Source: Elymus sibiricus
Taxonomy: Eukaryota; Streptophyta; Magnoliopsida; Poales; Poaceae
Length of the DNA: 64,000 bases
NCBI GenBank assembly: GCA_039707655.1
Contig: CM077676.1
Span: forward strand, 189,592,936 to 189,656,935
Direction: 5' to 3'
Positions within the stretch are counted from its first letter, which is position 1. Each line of letters starts with the position of its first letter. The notes below the pieces were generated by a model. That model was given only the letters and a program-made list of their open reading frames with translations. It was not told the DNA's origin and did no database searches. This document shows positions 22,132 through 34,400 of this stretch, piece after piece. The translations under genes were made by a program, and so were the position numbers.

Positions 22132-23183
22132 GTGGCAGCGGTGCCACGTGCTCGTCTCGGCGTCCGTCGTCGCTACCGCGCAGACGTCTTCCTCGACTCG
22201 CGTAACCCTAAGTTAGACAGGGTGGCAGTGGTGTCACGTGCTTGTCTCGACGTCCGCCTCAACTCCCGTAACCCTAAGTTAGACAGGGTGGCGGTGGTGT
22301 CACGTGCTCGTGTCGGCGTCCGTTGTCGCTACCGCGACGACGTCCGCCTCGACTCGCTTAACCCTAAGTTAGACAGGGTGGCGGTGGTGTCACGTGGTCG
22401 TCTCGGCGTCTGTCATCGCTACCGCGACGACGTCCGCCTCGACTCGCGTAACCCTAAGTTAGACAGGGTGGCAGTGGTGTCACGTGCTCGTCTCGGCGTC
22501 CGTCGTCGCTACCGCGATGACGTCCGCCTCGACTCGCGTAACCCTAAGTTAGCCAGGGTGGCAGTGTTGTCACGTGCTCGTCTCGGCGTCCGTCGTCGCT
22601 ACCGCGACGACGTCCGCCTCGACTCGCGTAACCCAAAGTTAGACAGGGTGGCAGTGGTGTCACGTGCTCGTCTCGGCGTCCGTCGTCGCTACCGCGACGA
22701 CGTCCGCCTTGACTCGCGTAACCCTAAGATAGACAGGGTGGCCGTGGTGTCACGTGCTCGTCTTGGCGTCCGTCGTCGCTACCGCGACGACGTTCGCCTC
22801 GACTCGCGTAACCCTAAGTTAGCCAGGGTGGCAGTGTTGTCACGTGCTCGTCTCGGCGTCCGTCGTCGCTACCGCGACGACGTCCGCCTCGACTCGCGTA
22901 ACCCAAAGTTAGACAGGGTGGCAGTGGTGTCACGTGCTCGTCTCGGCGTCCGTCGTCACTACCGCAACGATGTCCGCCTCGACTCGCGTAACCCTAAGAT
23001 AGACAGGGTGGCGGTGTTGTCACGTGCTCGTCTCGGCGTCCGTCGTCGCTACCGCGATGACGTCCGCCTCGACTCGCGTAACCCTAAGATAGACAGGGTG
23101 GTGGTGGTGTCACGTGCTCATCTCGGCGTCCGTCGTCGCTACCACGACGACGTCCACCTCGACTCGCGTGACCCTAAGACAGG
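22132..23183 (+). repeat. HOR unit B9, 1,052 bp, 12 monomers
   Basis: This is B11 with eight monomers removed: after CCCAAAGTTAG (near 22,648) it continues with the CTTGACTCG monomer. It has the same length as B1 but a different variant order, so the equal lengths arose separately. Confidence 0.88.
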
Positions 23184-23515
23184 GTGGCAGCGGTGCCACG
23201 TGCTCGTCTCGGCGTCCGTCGTCGCTACCGCGCAGACGTCTTCCTCGACTCGCGTAACCCTAAGTTAGACAGGGTGGCAGTGGTGTCACGTGCTCGTCTC
23301 GACGTCCGCCTCAACTCCCGTAACCCTAAGTTAGACAGGGTGGCAGTGGTGTCACGTGCTCGTCTAGGCGTCTGTCATCGCTACCGCGACGACGTCCGCC
23401 TCGACTCGCGTAACCCTAAGATAGACAGGGTGGTGGTGGTGTCACGTGCTCATCTCGGCGTCCGTCGTCGCTACCACGACGACGTCCACCTCGACTCGCG
23501 TGACCCTAAGACAGG
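23184..23515 (+). repeat. 332-bp mini-HOR, copy 3
   Basis: This is the third copy of the 66 + 90 + 90 + 86 unit, with the same translation as the copies at 19,786 and 21,800. Confidence 0.93.
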
Positions 23516-25287
23516 GTGGCAGCGGTGCCACGTGCTCGTCTCGGCGTCCGTCGTCGCTACCGCGCAGACGTCTTCCTCGACTCGCGTAACCCTAAGTTAG
23601 ACAGGGTGGCAGTGGTGTCACGTGCTTGTCTCGACGTCCGCCTCAACTCCCGTAACCCTAAGTTAGACAGGGTGGCGGTGGTGTCACGTGCTCGTGTCGG
23701 CGTCCGTTGTCGCTACCGCGACGACGTCCGCCTCGACTCGCTTAACCCTAAGTTAGACAGGGTGGCGGTGGTGTCACGTGGTCGTCTCGGCGTCTGTCAT
23801 CGCTACCGCGACGACGTCCGCCTCGACTCGCGTAACCCTAAGTTAGACAGGGTGGCAGTGGTGTCACGTGCTCGTCTCGGCGTCCGTCGTCGCTACCGCG
23901 ATGACGTCCGCCTCGACTCGCGTAACCCTAAGTTAGCCAGGGTGGCAGTGTTGTCACGTGCTCGTCTCGGCGTCCGTCGTCGCTACCGCGACGACGTCCG
24001 CCTCGACTCGCGTAACCCAAAGTTAGACAGGGTGGCAGTGGTGTCACCTGCTCGTCTCGGCGTCCGTCGTCACTACCGCGACGATGACCGCCTCGACTCG
24101 CGTAACCCTAAGATAGACAGGGTGGCGGTGGTGTCACGTGCTCGTCTCGGCGTCCGTCGTCGCTACCGCGACGACGTCCGCCTCGACTCGCGTAACCCTA
24201 AGATAGCCAGGGTGGCAGTGGTGTCACGTGCTCGTCTAGGCGTCTGTCGTCGCTACCGCGACGACGTCCGCCTCGACTCGCGTAACCCTAGGATAAACAG
24301 GCTGGCGGTGGTGTCACGTGCTCGTCTCGGCGTCCGTCGTCGCTACCGCGACGACGTCCGCCTCGACTCGCGTAACCCTAAGATAGCCAGGGTGGCAGTG
24401 GTGTCACGTGCTCGTCTAGGCGTCTGTCATCGCTACCGCGACGACGTCCGCCTCGACTCGCGTAACCCTAGGATAAACAGGGTGGCGGTGGTGTCACGTG
24501 CTCGTCTCGGCGTCCGTCGTCGCTACCGCGACAACGTCCGCCTCGACTCGCATAACCCTAAGTTAGACAGGGTGGCGGTGGTGTCACGTGCTCGTCTCGG
24601 CGTCCGTCGTCGCTACCGCGACGACGTCCGCCTCGACTCGCGTAACCCTAAGTTAGACAGGGTGGCAGTGGTGTCACGTGCTCGTCTCGGCGTCCGGCGT
24701 CGCTACCGCGACGACGTCCGCCTCGACTCGCGTAACCCTAAGTTAGACAGGGTGGCAGTGGTGTCACGTGCTCGTCTCGGCGTCCGTCGTCGCTACCGCG
24801 ACGACGTCCGCCTTGACTCGCGTAACCCTAAGATAGACAGGGTGGCCGTGGTGTCACGTGCTCGTCTTGGCGTCCGTCGTCGCTACCGCGACGACGTTCG
24901 CCTCGACTCGCGTAACCCTAAGTTAGCCAGGGTGGCAGTGTTGTCACGTGCTCGTCTCGGCGTCCGTCGTCGCTACCGCGACGACGTCCGCCTCGACTCG
25001 CGTAACCCAAAGTTAGACAGGGTGGCAGTGGTGTCACGTGCTCGTCTCGGCGTCCGTCGTCACTACCGCAACGATGTCCGCCTCGACTCGCGTAACCCTA
25101 AGATAGACAGGGTGGCGGTGTTGTCACGTGCTCGTCTCGGCGTCCGTCGTCGCTACCGCGATGACGTCCGCCTCGACTCGCGTAACCCTAAGATAGACAG
25201 GGTGGTGGTGGTGTCACGTGCTCATCTCGGCGTCCGTCGTCGCTACCACGACGACGTCCACCTCGACTCGCGTGACCCTAAGATAGG
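23516..25287 (+). repeat. HOR unit B11, 1,772 bp, 20 monomers
   Basis: This is the full-length member of the family that follows mini-units. It matches 14,072-15,843 in length and variant order and closes with the same rare CCCTAAGATAGGG marker. It begins the second copy of the roughly 4.9-kb duplicated block. Confidence 0.88.
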
Positions 25288-26675
25288 GTGGCAGCGGTGC
25301 CACGTGCTTGTCTCGGCGTCCGTCGTCGCTACCGCGCAGACGTCTTCCTCGACTCAAGTAACCCTAAGTTAGACAGGGTGGCAGTGGTGTCACGTGCTCG
25401 TCTCGACGTCCGCCTCAACTCCCGTAACCCTAAGTTAGACAGGGTGGCGGTGGTGTCACGTGCTCGTGTCGGCATCCGTCGTCGCTACCGCGACGACGTC
25501 CGCCTCGACTCGCTTAACCCTAAGTTAGACAGGGTGGCGGTGGTGTCACGTGCTCGTCTAGGTGTCTGTCGTCGCTACCGCGACGACGTCCGCCTCGACT
25601 CGCGTAACCCTAGGATAAACAGGGTGGCGGTGGTGTCACGTGCTCGTCTCGGCGTCCGTCGTCGCTACCGCGACGACGTCCGCCTCGACTCGCGTAACCC
25701 TAAGTTAGACAGGGTGGCAGTGGTGTCACGTGCTCGTCTCGGCGTCCGTCGTCGCTACCGCGACGACGTCCGCCTCGACTCGCGTAACCCTAAGTTAGAC
25801 AGGGTGGCAGTGGTGTCACGTGCTCGTCTCGGCGTCCGTCGTCGCTACCGCGACGACGTCCGCCTGGACTCACGTAACCCTAAGATAGACAGGGTGGCGG
25901 TGTTGTCACGTGCTCGTCTCGGCGTCCGTCATCGCTACCGCAAAGACGTCCGCCTCAACTCGCGTAACGCAAAGATATACAGGGTGGCGGTGGTGTCACG
26001 TGCTCGTCTCGGCGTCCATCGTCGCTACCGCGACGACGTTCGCCTCGACTCGCGTAACGCTAAGATAGATAGGGTGGCGGTGGTGTCACGTGCTCATCTC
26101 GGCGTCCGTCGTCGCTACCGCAAAGACGTCCGCCTCGACTCCCGTAACCCTAAGTTAGACAGGGTGGCAGTGGTGTCACGTGCTCGTCTCGACGTCCGCC
26201 TCGACTCGCTTAACCCTAAGTTAGACAGGGTGGCCGTGGTGTCACGTGCTCGTCTTGGTGTCCGTCGTCGCTACCGCGACGACGTTCGCCTCGACTCGCG
26301 TAACCCTAAGTTAGCCAGGGTGGCAGTGTTGTCACGTGCTCGTCTCGGCGTCCGTCGTCGCTACCGCGACCACGTCCGCCTCGACTCGCGTAACCCAAAG
26401 TTAGACAGGGTGGCAGTGGTGTCACGTGCTCGTCTCGGCGTCCGTCGTCACTACCGCAACGATGTCCGCCTCGACTCGCGTAACCCTAAGATAGACAGGG
26501 TGGCGGTGTTGTCACGTGCTCGTCTCGGCGTCCGTCGTCGCTACCGCGATGACGTCCGCCTCGACTCGCGTAACCCTAAGATAGACAGGGTGGTGGTGGT
26601 GTCACGTGCTCATCTCGGCGTCCGTCGTCGCTACCACGACGACGTCCACCTCGACTCGCGTGACCCTAAGACAGG
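25288..26675 (+). repeat. HOR unit B12, 1,388 bp, 16 monomers
   Basis: This is a copy of 15,844-17,231 displaced by 9,444 bp, sharing GACTCAAGTAACC. It differs at single bases such as GTGCTTGTCTCGG near 25,306, GGCATCCG near 25,472 and GTCCATCGTC near 26,015. Confidence 0.9.
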
Positions 26676-28447
26676 GTGGCAGCGGTGCCACGTGCTCGTC
26701 TCGGCGTCCGTCGTCGCTACCGCGCAGACGTCTTCCTCGACTCGCGTAACCCTAAGTTAGACAGGGTGGCAGTGGTGTCACGTGCTCGTCTCGACGTCCG
26801 CCTCAACTCCCGTAACCCTAAGTTAGACAGGGTGGCGGTGGTGTCACGTGCTCGTGTCGGCGTCCGTTGTCGCTACCGCGACGACGTCCGCCTCGACTCG
26901 CTTAACCCTAAGTTAGACAGGGTGGCGGTGGTGTCACGTGGTCGTCTCGGCGTCTGTCATCGCTACCGCGACGACGTCCGCCTCGACTCGCGTAACCCTA
27001 AGTTAGACAGGGTGGCAGTGGTGTCACGTGCTCGTCTCGGCGTCCGTCGTCGCTACCGCGATGACGTCCGCCTCGACTCGCGTAACCCTAAGTTAGCCAG
27101 GGTGGCAGTGTTGTCACGTGCTCGTCTCGGCGTCCGTCGTCGCTACCGCGACGACGTCCGCCTCGACTCGCGTAACCCAAAGTTAGACAGGGTGGCAGTG
27201 GTGTCACCTGCTCGTCTCGGCGTCCGTCGTCACTACCGCGACGATGACCGCCTCGACTCGCGTAACCCTAAGATAGACAGGGTGGCGGTGGTGTCACGTG
27301 CTCGTCTCGGCGACCGTCGTCGCTACCGCGACGACGTCCGCCTCGACTCGCGTAACCCTAAGATAGCCAGGGTGGCAGTGGTGTCACGTGCTCGTCTAGG
27401 CGTCTGTCGTCGCTACCGCGGCGACGTCCGCCTCGACTCGCGTAACCCTAGGATAAACAGGCTGGCGGTGGTGTCACGTGCTCGTCTCGGCGTCCGTCGT
27501 CGCTACCGCGACGACGTCCGCCTCGACTCGCGTAACCCTAAGATAGCCAGGGTGGCAGTGGTGTCACGTGCTCGTCTAGGCGTCTGTCATCGCAACCGCG
27601 ACGACGTCCGCCTCGACTCGCGTAACCCTAGGATAAACAGGGTGGCGGTGGTGTCACGTGCTCGTCTCGGCGTCCGTCGTCGCTACCGCGACAACGTCCG
27701 CCTCGACTCGCATAACCCTATGTTAGACAGGGTGGCGGTGGTGTCACGTGCTCGTCTCGGCGTCCGTCGTCGCTACCGCGACGACGTCCGCCTCGACTCG
27801 CGTAACCCTAAGTTAGACAGGGTGGCAGTGGTGTCACGTGCTCGTCTTGGCGTCCGGCGTCGCTACCGCGACGACGTCCGCCTCGACTCGCGTAACCCTA
27901 AGTTAGACAGGGTGGCAGTGGTGTCACGTGCTCGTCTCGGCGTCCGTCGTCGCTACCGCGACGACGTCCGCCTTGACTCGCGTAACCCTAAGATAGACAG
28001 GGTGGCCGTGGTGTCACGTGCTCGTCTTGGCGTCCGTCGTCGCTACCGCGACGACGTTCGCCTCGACTCGCGTAACCCTAAGTTAGCCAGGGTGGTAGTG
28101 TTGTCACGTGCTCGTCTCGGCGTCCGTCGTCGCTACCGCGACGACGTCCGCCTCGACTCGCGTAACCCAAAGTTAGACAGGGTGGCAGTGGTGTCACGTG
28201 CTCGTCTCGGCGTCCGTCGTCACTACCGCAACGATGTCCGCCTCGACTCGCGTAACCCTAAGATAGACAGGGTGGCGGTGTTGTCACGTGCTCGTCTCGG
28301 CGTCCGTCGTCGCTACCGCGATGACGTCCGCCTCGACTCGCGTAACCCTAAGATAGACAGGGTGGTGGTGGTGTCACGTGCTCATCTCGGCGTCCGTCGT
28401 CGCTACCACGACGACGTCCACCTCGACTCGCGTGACCCTAAGACAGG
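26676..28447 (+). repeat. HOR unit B13, 1,772 bp, 20 monomers
   Basis: This is a copy of 17,232-19,003 displaced by 9,444 bp, sharing GGCGACCGTC (27,310). Private changes are CGCGGCGACG near 27,417, CATCGCAACC near 27,588 and CCCTATGTTAG near 27,717. Confidence 0.9.
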
Positions 28448-29835
28448 GTGGCAGCGGTGCCACGTGCTCGTCTCGGCGTCCGTCGTCGCTACCGCGCAGA
28501 CGTCTTCCTCGACTCGCGTAACCCTAAGTTAGACAGGGTGGCAGTGGTGTCACGTGCTCGTCTCGACGTCCGCCTCAACTCCCGTAACCCTAAGTTAGAC
28601 AGGGTGGCGGTGGTGTCACGTGCTCGTGTCGGCGTCCGTCGTCGCTACCGCGACGACGTCCGCCTCGACTCGCTTAACCCCAAGTTAGACAGGGTGGCGG
28701 TGGTGTCACGTGCTCGTCTAGGCGTCTGTCGTCGCTACCGCGACGACGTCCGCCTCGACTCGCGTAACCCTAGGATAAACAGGGTGGCGGTGGTGTCACG
28801 TGCTCGTCTCGGCGTCCGTCGTCGCTACCGCGACGACGTCCGCCTCGACTCGCGTAACCCTAAGTTAGACAGGGTGGCCGTGGTGTCACGTGCTCGTCTC
28901 GGCGTCCGTCGTCGCTACCGCGACGACGTCCGCCTCGACTCGCGTAACCCTAAGTTAGACAGGGTGGCAGTGGTGTCACGTGCTCGTCTCGGCGTCCGTC
29001 GTCGCTACCGCGACGACGTCCGCCTGGACTCACGTAACCCTAAGATAGACAGGGTGGCGGTGTTGTCACGTGCTCGTCTCGGCGTCCGTCATCGCTACCG
29101 CAAAGACGTCCGCCTCAACTCGCGTAACGCAAAGATATACAGGGTGGCGGTGGTGTCACGTGCTCGTCTCGGCGTCCGTCGTCGCTACCGCGACGACGTT
29201 CGCCTCGACTCGCGTAACGCTAAGATAGATAGGGTGGCGGTGGTGTCACGTGCTCATCTCGGCGTCCGTCGTCGCTACCGCAAAGACGTCCGCCTCGACT
29301 CGCGTAACCCTAAGTTAGACAGGGTGGCAGTGGTGTCACGTGCTCGTCTCGACGTCCGCCTCGACTCGCTTAACCCTAAGTTAGACAGGGTGCCCGTGGT
29401 GTCACGTGCTCGTCTTGGCGTCCGTCGTCGCTACCGCGACGACGTTCGCCTCGACTCGCGTAACCCTAAGTTAGCCAGGGTGGCAGTGTTGTCACGTGCT
29501 CGTCTCGGCGTCCGTCGTCGCTACCGCGACCACGTCCGCCTCGACTCGCGTAACCCAAAGTTAGACAGGGTGGCAGTGGTGTCACGTGCTCGTCTCGGCG
29601 TCCGTCGTCACTACCGCAACGATGTCCGCCTCGACTCGCGTAACCCTAAGATAGACAGGGTGGCGGTGTTGTCACGTGCTCGTCTCGGCGTCCGTCGTCG
29701 CTACCGCGATGACGTCCGCCTCGACTCGCGTAACCCTAAGATAGACAGGGTGGTGGTGGTGTCACGTGCTCATCTCGGCGTCCGTCGTCGCTACCACGAC
29801 GACGTCCACCTCGACTCGCGTGACCCTAAGACAGG
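28448..29835 (+). repeat. HOR unit B14, 1,388 bp, 16 monomers
   Basis: This is a third B3-type unit. It lacks the AAGTAACC change and introduces GGGTGCCCGTGG (near 29,388), which then appears throughout domain C, marking this unit as closest to the domain C source. Confidence 0.88.
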
Positions 29836-31469
29836 GTGGCAGCGGTGCCACGTGCTCGTCTCGGCGTCCGTCGTCGCTACCGCGCAGACGTCTTCCTCGA
29901 CTCGCGTAACCCTAAGTTAGACAGGGTGGCAGTGGTGTCACGTGCTCGTCTCGACGTCCGCCTCAACTCCCGTAACCCTAAGTTAGACAGGGTGGCGGTG
30001 GTGTCACGTGCTCGTGTCGGCGTCCGTTGTCGCTACCGCGACGACGTCCGCCTCGACTCGCTTAACCCTAAGTTAGACAGGGTGGCGGTGGTGTCACGTG
30101 GTCGTCTCGGCGTCTGTCATCGCTACCGCGACGACGTCCGCCTCGACTCGCGTAACCCTAAGTTAGACAGGGTGGCAGTGGTGTCACGTGCTCGTCTCGG
30201 CGTCCGTCGTCGCTACCGCGATGACGTCCGCCTCGACTCGCGTAACCCTAAGTTAGCCAGGGTGGCAGTGTTGTCACGTGCTCGTCTCGGCGTCCGTCGT
30301 CGCTACCGCGACGACGTCCGCCTCGACTCGCGTAACCCAAAGTTAGACAGGGTGGCAGTGGTGTCACCTGCTCGTCTCGGCGTCCGTCGTCACTACCGCG
30401 ACGATGACCGCCTCGACTCGCGTAACCCTAAGATAGACAGGGTGGCGGTGGTGTCACGTGCTCGTCTCGGCGACCGTCGTCGCTACCGCGACGACGTCCG
30501 CCTCGACTCGCGTAACCCTAAGATAGCCAGGGTGGCAGTGGTGTCACGTGCTCGTCTAGGCGTCTGTCGTCGCTACCGCGACGACGTCCGCCTCGACTCG
30601 CGTAACCCTAGGATAAACAGGCTGGCGGTGGTGTCACGTGCTCGTCTCGGCGTCCGTCGTCGCTACCGCGACGACGTCCGCCTCGACTCGCGTAACCCTA
30701 AGATAGCCAGGGTGGCAGTGGTGTCACGTGCTCGTCTCGACGTCCGCCTCGACTCGCTTAACCCTAAGTTAGACAGGGTGCCCGTGGTGTCACGTGCTCG
30801 TCTAGGCGTCTGTCATCGCGACCGCGACGACGTCCGCCTCGACTCGCGTAACCCTAGGATAAACAGGGTGGCGGTGGTGTCACGTGCTCATCTCGGCGTC
30901 CGTCGTCGCTACCGCAAAGACGTCCGCCTCGACTCGCGTAACCCTAAGTTAGACAGGGTGGCAGTGGTGTCACGTGCTCGTCTCGACGTCCGCCTCGACT
31001 CGCTTAACCCTAAGTTAGACAGGGTGCCCGTGGTGTCACGTGCTCGTCTTGGCGTCCGTCGTCGCTACCGCGACGACGTTCGCCTCGCCTCGCGTAACCC
31101 TAAGTTAGCCAGGGTGGCAGTGTTGTCACGTGCTCGTCTCGGCGTCCGTCGTCGCTACCGCGACCACGTCCGCCTCGACTCGCGTAACCCAAAGTTAGAC
31201 AGGGTGGCAGTGGTGTCACGTGCTCGTCTCGGCGTCCGTCGTCACTACCGCAACGATGTCCGCCTCGACTCGCGTAACCCTAAGATAGACAGGGTGGCGG
31301 TGTTGTCACGTGCTCGTCTCGGCGTCCGTCGTCGCTACCGCGATGACGTCCGCCTCGACTCGCGTAACCCTAAGATAGACAGGGTGGTGGTGGTGTCACG
31401 TGCTCATCTCGGCGTCCGTCGTCGCTACCACGACGACGTCCACCTCGACTCGCGTGACCCTAAGACAGG
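29836..31469 (+). repeat. HOR unit B15, 1,634 bp, 19 monomers, three 66-bp
   Basis: The left half is B4-like (GGCGACCGTC at 30,470). The right half has two CTCGACTCGCTT short monomers, each followed by GGGTGCCCGTGG, and a CATCGCGACCGCG monomer. This right half is the tail of every domain C unit, so B15 is the transition to domain C. CGCCTCGCCTCG near 31,081 is shared with 35,212 and 38,888. Confidence 0.88.
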
Positions 31470-34400
31470 GTGGCAGCGGTGCCACGTGCTCGTCTCGGCG
31501 TCCGTCGTCGCTACCGCGCAGACGTCTTCCTCGACTCGCGTAACCCTAAGTTAGACAGGGTGGCAGTGGTGTCACGTGCTCGTCTCGACGTCCGCCTCAA
31601 CTCCCGTAACCCTAAGTTAGACAGGGTGGCGGTGGTGTCACGTGCTCGTGTCGGCGTCCGTCGTCGCTACCGCGACGACGTCCGCCTCGACTCGCTTAAC
31701 CCTAAGTTAGACAGGGTGGCGGTGGTGTCACGTGGTCGTCTCGGCGTCTGTCATCGCTACCGCGACGACGTCCGCCTCGACTCGCGTAACCCTAAGTTAG
31801 ACAGGGTGGCAGTGGTGTCACGTGCTCGTCTCGGCGTCCGTCGTCGCTACCGCGATGACGTACGCCTCGACTCGCGTAACCCTAAGTTAGCCAGGGTGGC
31901 AGTGTTGTCACGTGCTCGTCTCGGCGTCCGTCGTCGCTACCGCGACGACGTCCGCCTCGACTCGCGTAACCCAAAGTTAGACAGGGTGGCAGTGGTGTCA
32001 CCTGCTCGTCTCGGCGTCCGTCGTCACTACCGCGACGATGACCGCCTCGACTCGCGTAACCCTAAGATAGACAGGGTGGCGGTGGTGTCACGTGCTCGTC
32101 TCGGCGTCCGTCGTCGCTACCGCGACGACGTCCGCCTCGACTCGCGTAACCCTAAGATAGCCAGGGTGGCAGTGGTGTCACGTGCTCGTCTAGGCGTCTG
32201 TCGTCGCTACCGCGACGACGTCCGCCTCGACTCGCGTAACCCTAGGATAAACAGGCTGGCGGTGGTGTCACGTGCTCGTCTCGGCGTCCGTCGTCGCTAC
32301 CGCGACGACGTCCGCCTCGACTCGCGTAACCCTAAGATAGCCAGGGTGGCAGTGGTGTCACGTGCTCGTCTAGGCGTCTGTCATCTCTACCGCGACGACG
32401 TCCGCCTCGACTCGCGTAACCCTAGGATAAACAGGGTGGCGGTGGTGTCACGTGCTCGTCTCGGCGTCCGTCGTCGCTACCGCGACGACGTCCGCCTCGA
32501 CTCGCATAACCCTAAGTTAGACAGGGTGGCGGTGGTGTCACGTGCTCGTCTCGGCGTCCGTCGTCGCTACCGCGACGACGTCCGCCTCGACTCGCGTAAC
32601 CCTAAGTTAGACAGGGTGGCAGTGGTGTCACGTGCTCGTCTCGGCGTCCGGCGTCGCTACCGCGACGACGTCCGCCTCGACTCGCGTAACCCTAAGTTAG
32701 ACAGGGTGGCAGTGGTGTCACGTGCTCGTCTAGGCGTCCGTCGTCGCTACCGCGACGACGTCCGCCTTGACTCGCGTAACCCTAAGATAGACAGGGTGGC
32801 GGTGTTGTCACGTGCTCGTCTCGGCGTCCGTCGTCGCTACCGCGACGACGTCCGCCTCGACTCGCTTAACCCTAAGTTAGACAGGGTGGCGGTGGTGTCA
32901 CGTGCTCGTCTCGGCGTCCGTCGTCGCTACCGCGACGACGTCCGCCTCGACTCGTGTAACCCTAAGATAGACAGGGTGGCGGTGTTGTCACGTGCTCGTC
33001 TCGGCGTCCGTCGTCGCTACCGCAAATACGTCCGCCTCGACTCGCGTAACGCAAAGATATACAGGGTGGCGGTGGTGTCACGTGCTCGTCTCGGCGTCCG
33101 TCGTCGCTACCGCGAAGACGTCTTCCTCGACTCGCGTAACCCTAAGTTAGACAGGGTGGCAGTGGTGTCACGTGCTCGTCTCGACGTCCGCCTCAACTCC
33201 CGTAACCCTAAGTTAGACAGGGTGGCGGTGGTGTCACGTCCTCGTGTCGGCGTCCGTCGTCGCTACCGCGACGACGTCCGCCTCGACTCGCTTAACCCTA
33301 AATTAGACAGGGTGGCGGTGGTGTCACGTGGTCGTCTCGGCGTCTGTCATCGCTACCGCGACGACGTCCGCCTCGACTCGCGTAACCCTAAGTTAGACAG
33401 GGTGGCAGTGGTGTCACGTGCTCGTCTCGGCGTCCGTCGTCGCTACCGCGATGACGTCCGCCTCGACTCGCGTAACCCTAAGTTAGCCAGGGTGGCAGTG
33501 TTGTCACGTGCTCGTCTCGGCGTCCGTCGTCGCTACCGCGACGACGTCCGCCTCGACTCGCGTAACCCAAAGTTAGACAGGGTGGCAGTGGTGTCACCTG
33601 CTCGTCTCGGCGTCCGTCGTCACTACCGCGACGATGACCGCCTCGACTCGCGTAACCCTAAGATAGACAGGGTGGCGGTGGTGTCACGTGCTCGTCTCGG
33701 CGTCCGTCGTCGCTACCGCGACGACGTCCGCCTCGACTCGCGTAACCCTAAGATAGCCAGGGTGGCAGTGGTGTCACGTGCTCGTCTAGGCGTCTGTCGT
33801 CGCTACCGCGACGACGTCCGCCTCGACTCGCGTAACCCTAGGATAAACAGGCTGGCGGTGGTGTCACGTGCTCGTCTCGGCGTCCGTCGTCGCTACCGCG
33901 ACGACGTCCGCCTCGACTCGCGTAACCCTAAGATAGCCAGGGTGGAAGTGGTGTCACGTGCTCGTCTAGGCGTCTGTCATCGCTACCGCGACGACGTCCG
34001 CCTCGACTCGCGTAACCCTAGGATAAACAGGGTGGCGGTGGTGTCACGTGCTCGTCTCGGCGTCCGTCGTCGCTACCGCGACGACGTCCGCCTCGACTTG
34101 CATAACCCTAAGTTAGACAGGGTGGCGGTGGTGTCACGTGCTCGTCTCGGCGTCCGTCGTCGCTACCGCGACGACGTCCGCCTCGACTCGCGTAACCCTA
34201 AGTTAGACAGGGTGGCAGTGGTGTCACGTGCTCGTCTCGGCGTCCGGCGTCGCTACCGTGACGACGTCCGCCTCGACTCGCGTAACCCTAAGTTAGACAG
34301 GGTGGCAGTGGTGTCACGTGCTCGTCTCGGCGTCCGTCGTCGCTACCGCGATGACGTCCGCCTCGACTCGCGTAACCCTAAGTTAGCCAGGGTGGCAGTG

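Larger units (their letters stand above)
12594..31469 (+). repeat. Domain B: 86-bp-marker-punctuated HOR block
   Basis: Fifteen units run from one 86-bp marker to the next, with lengths 1,052, 2,198, 1,388, 1,772, 782, 332, 1,682, 332, 1,052, 332, 1,772, 1,388, 1,772, 1,388 and 1,634 bp. Each length equals 86 plus whole numbers of 90- and 66-bp monomers (216 monomers, 21 of them short). Most units end in the same series before the marker: CACTACCGCAACGATG, CGCGATGACG, then CTCATCTC with ACCACGACGACGTCCACC. Most begin with GCGCAGACGTCTTCC followed by a 66-bp monomer. Confidence 0.9.

Noticed and set aside
12594..23183. Units of 1,052 bp at 12,594 and 22,132 as copies of each other
   Set aside because: The lengths are equal but the monomer order differs in the second half, so they arose by different losses.
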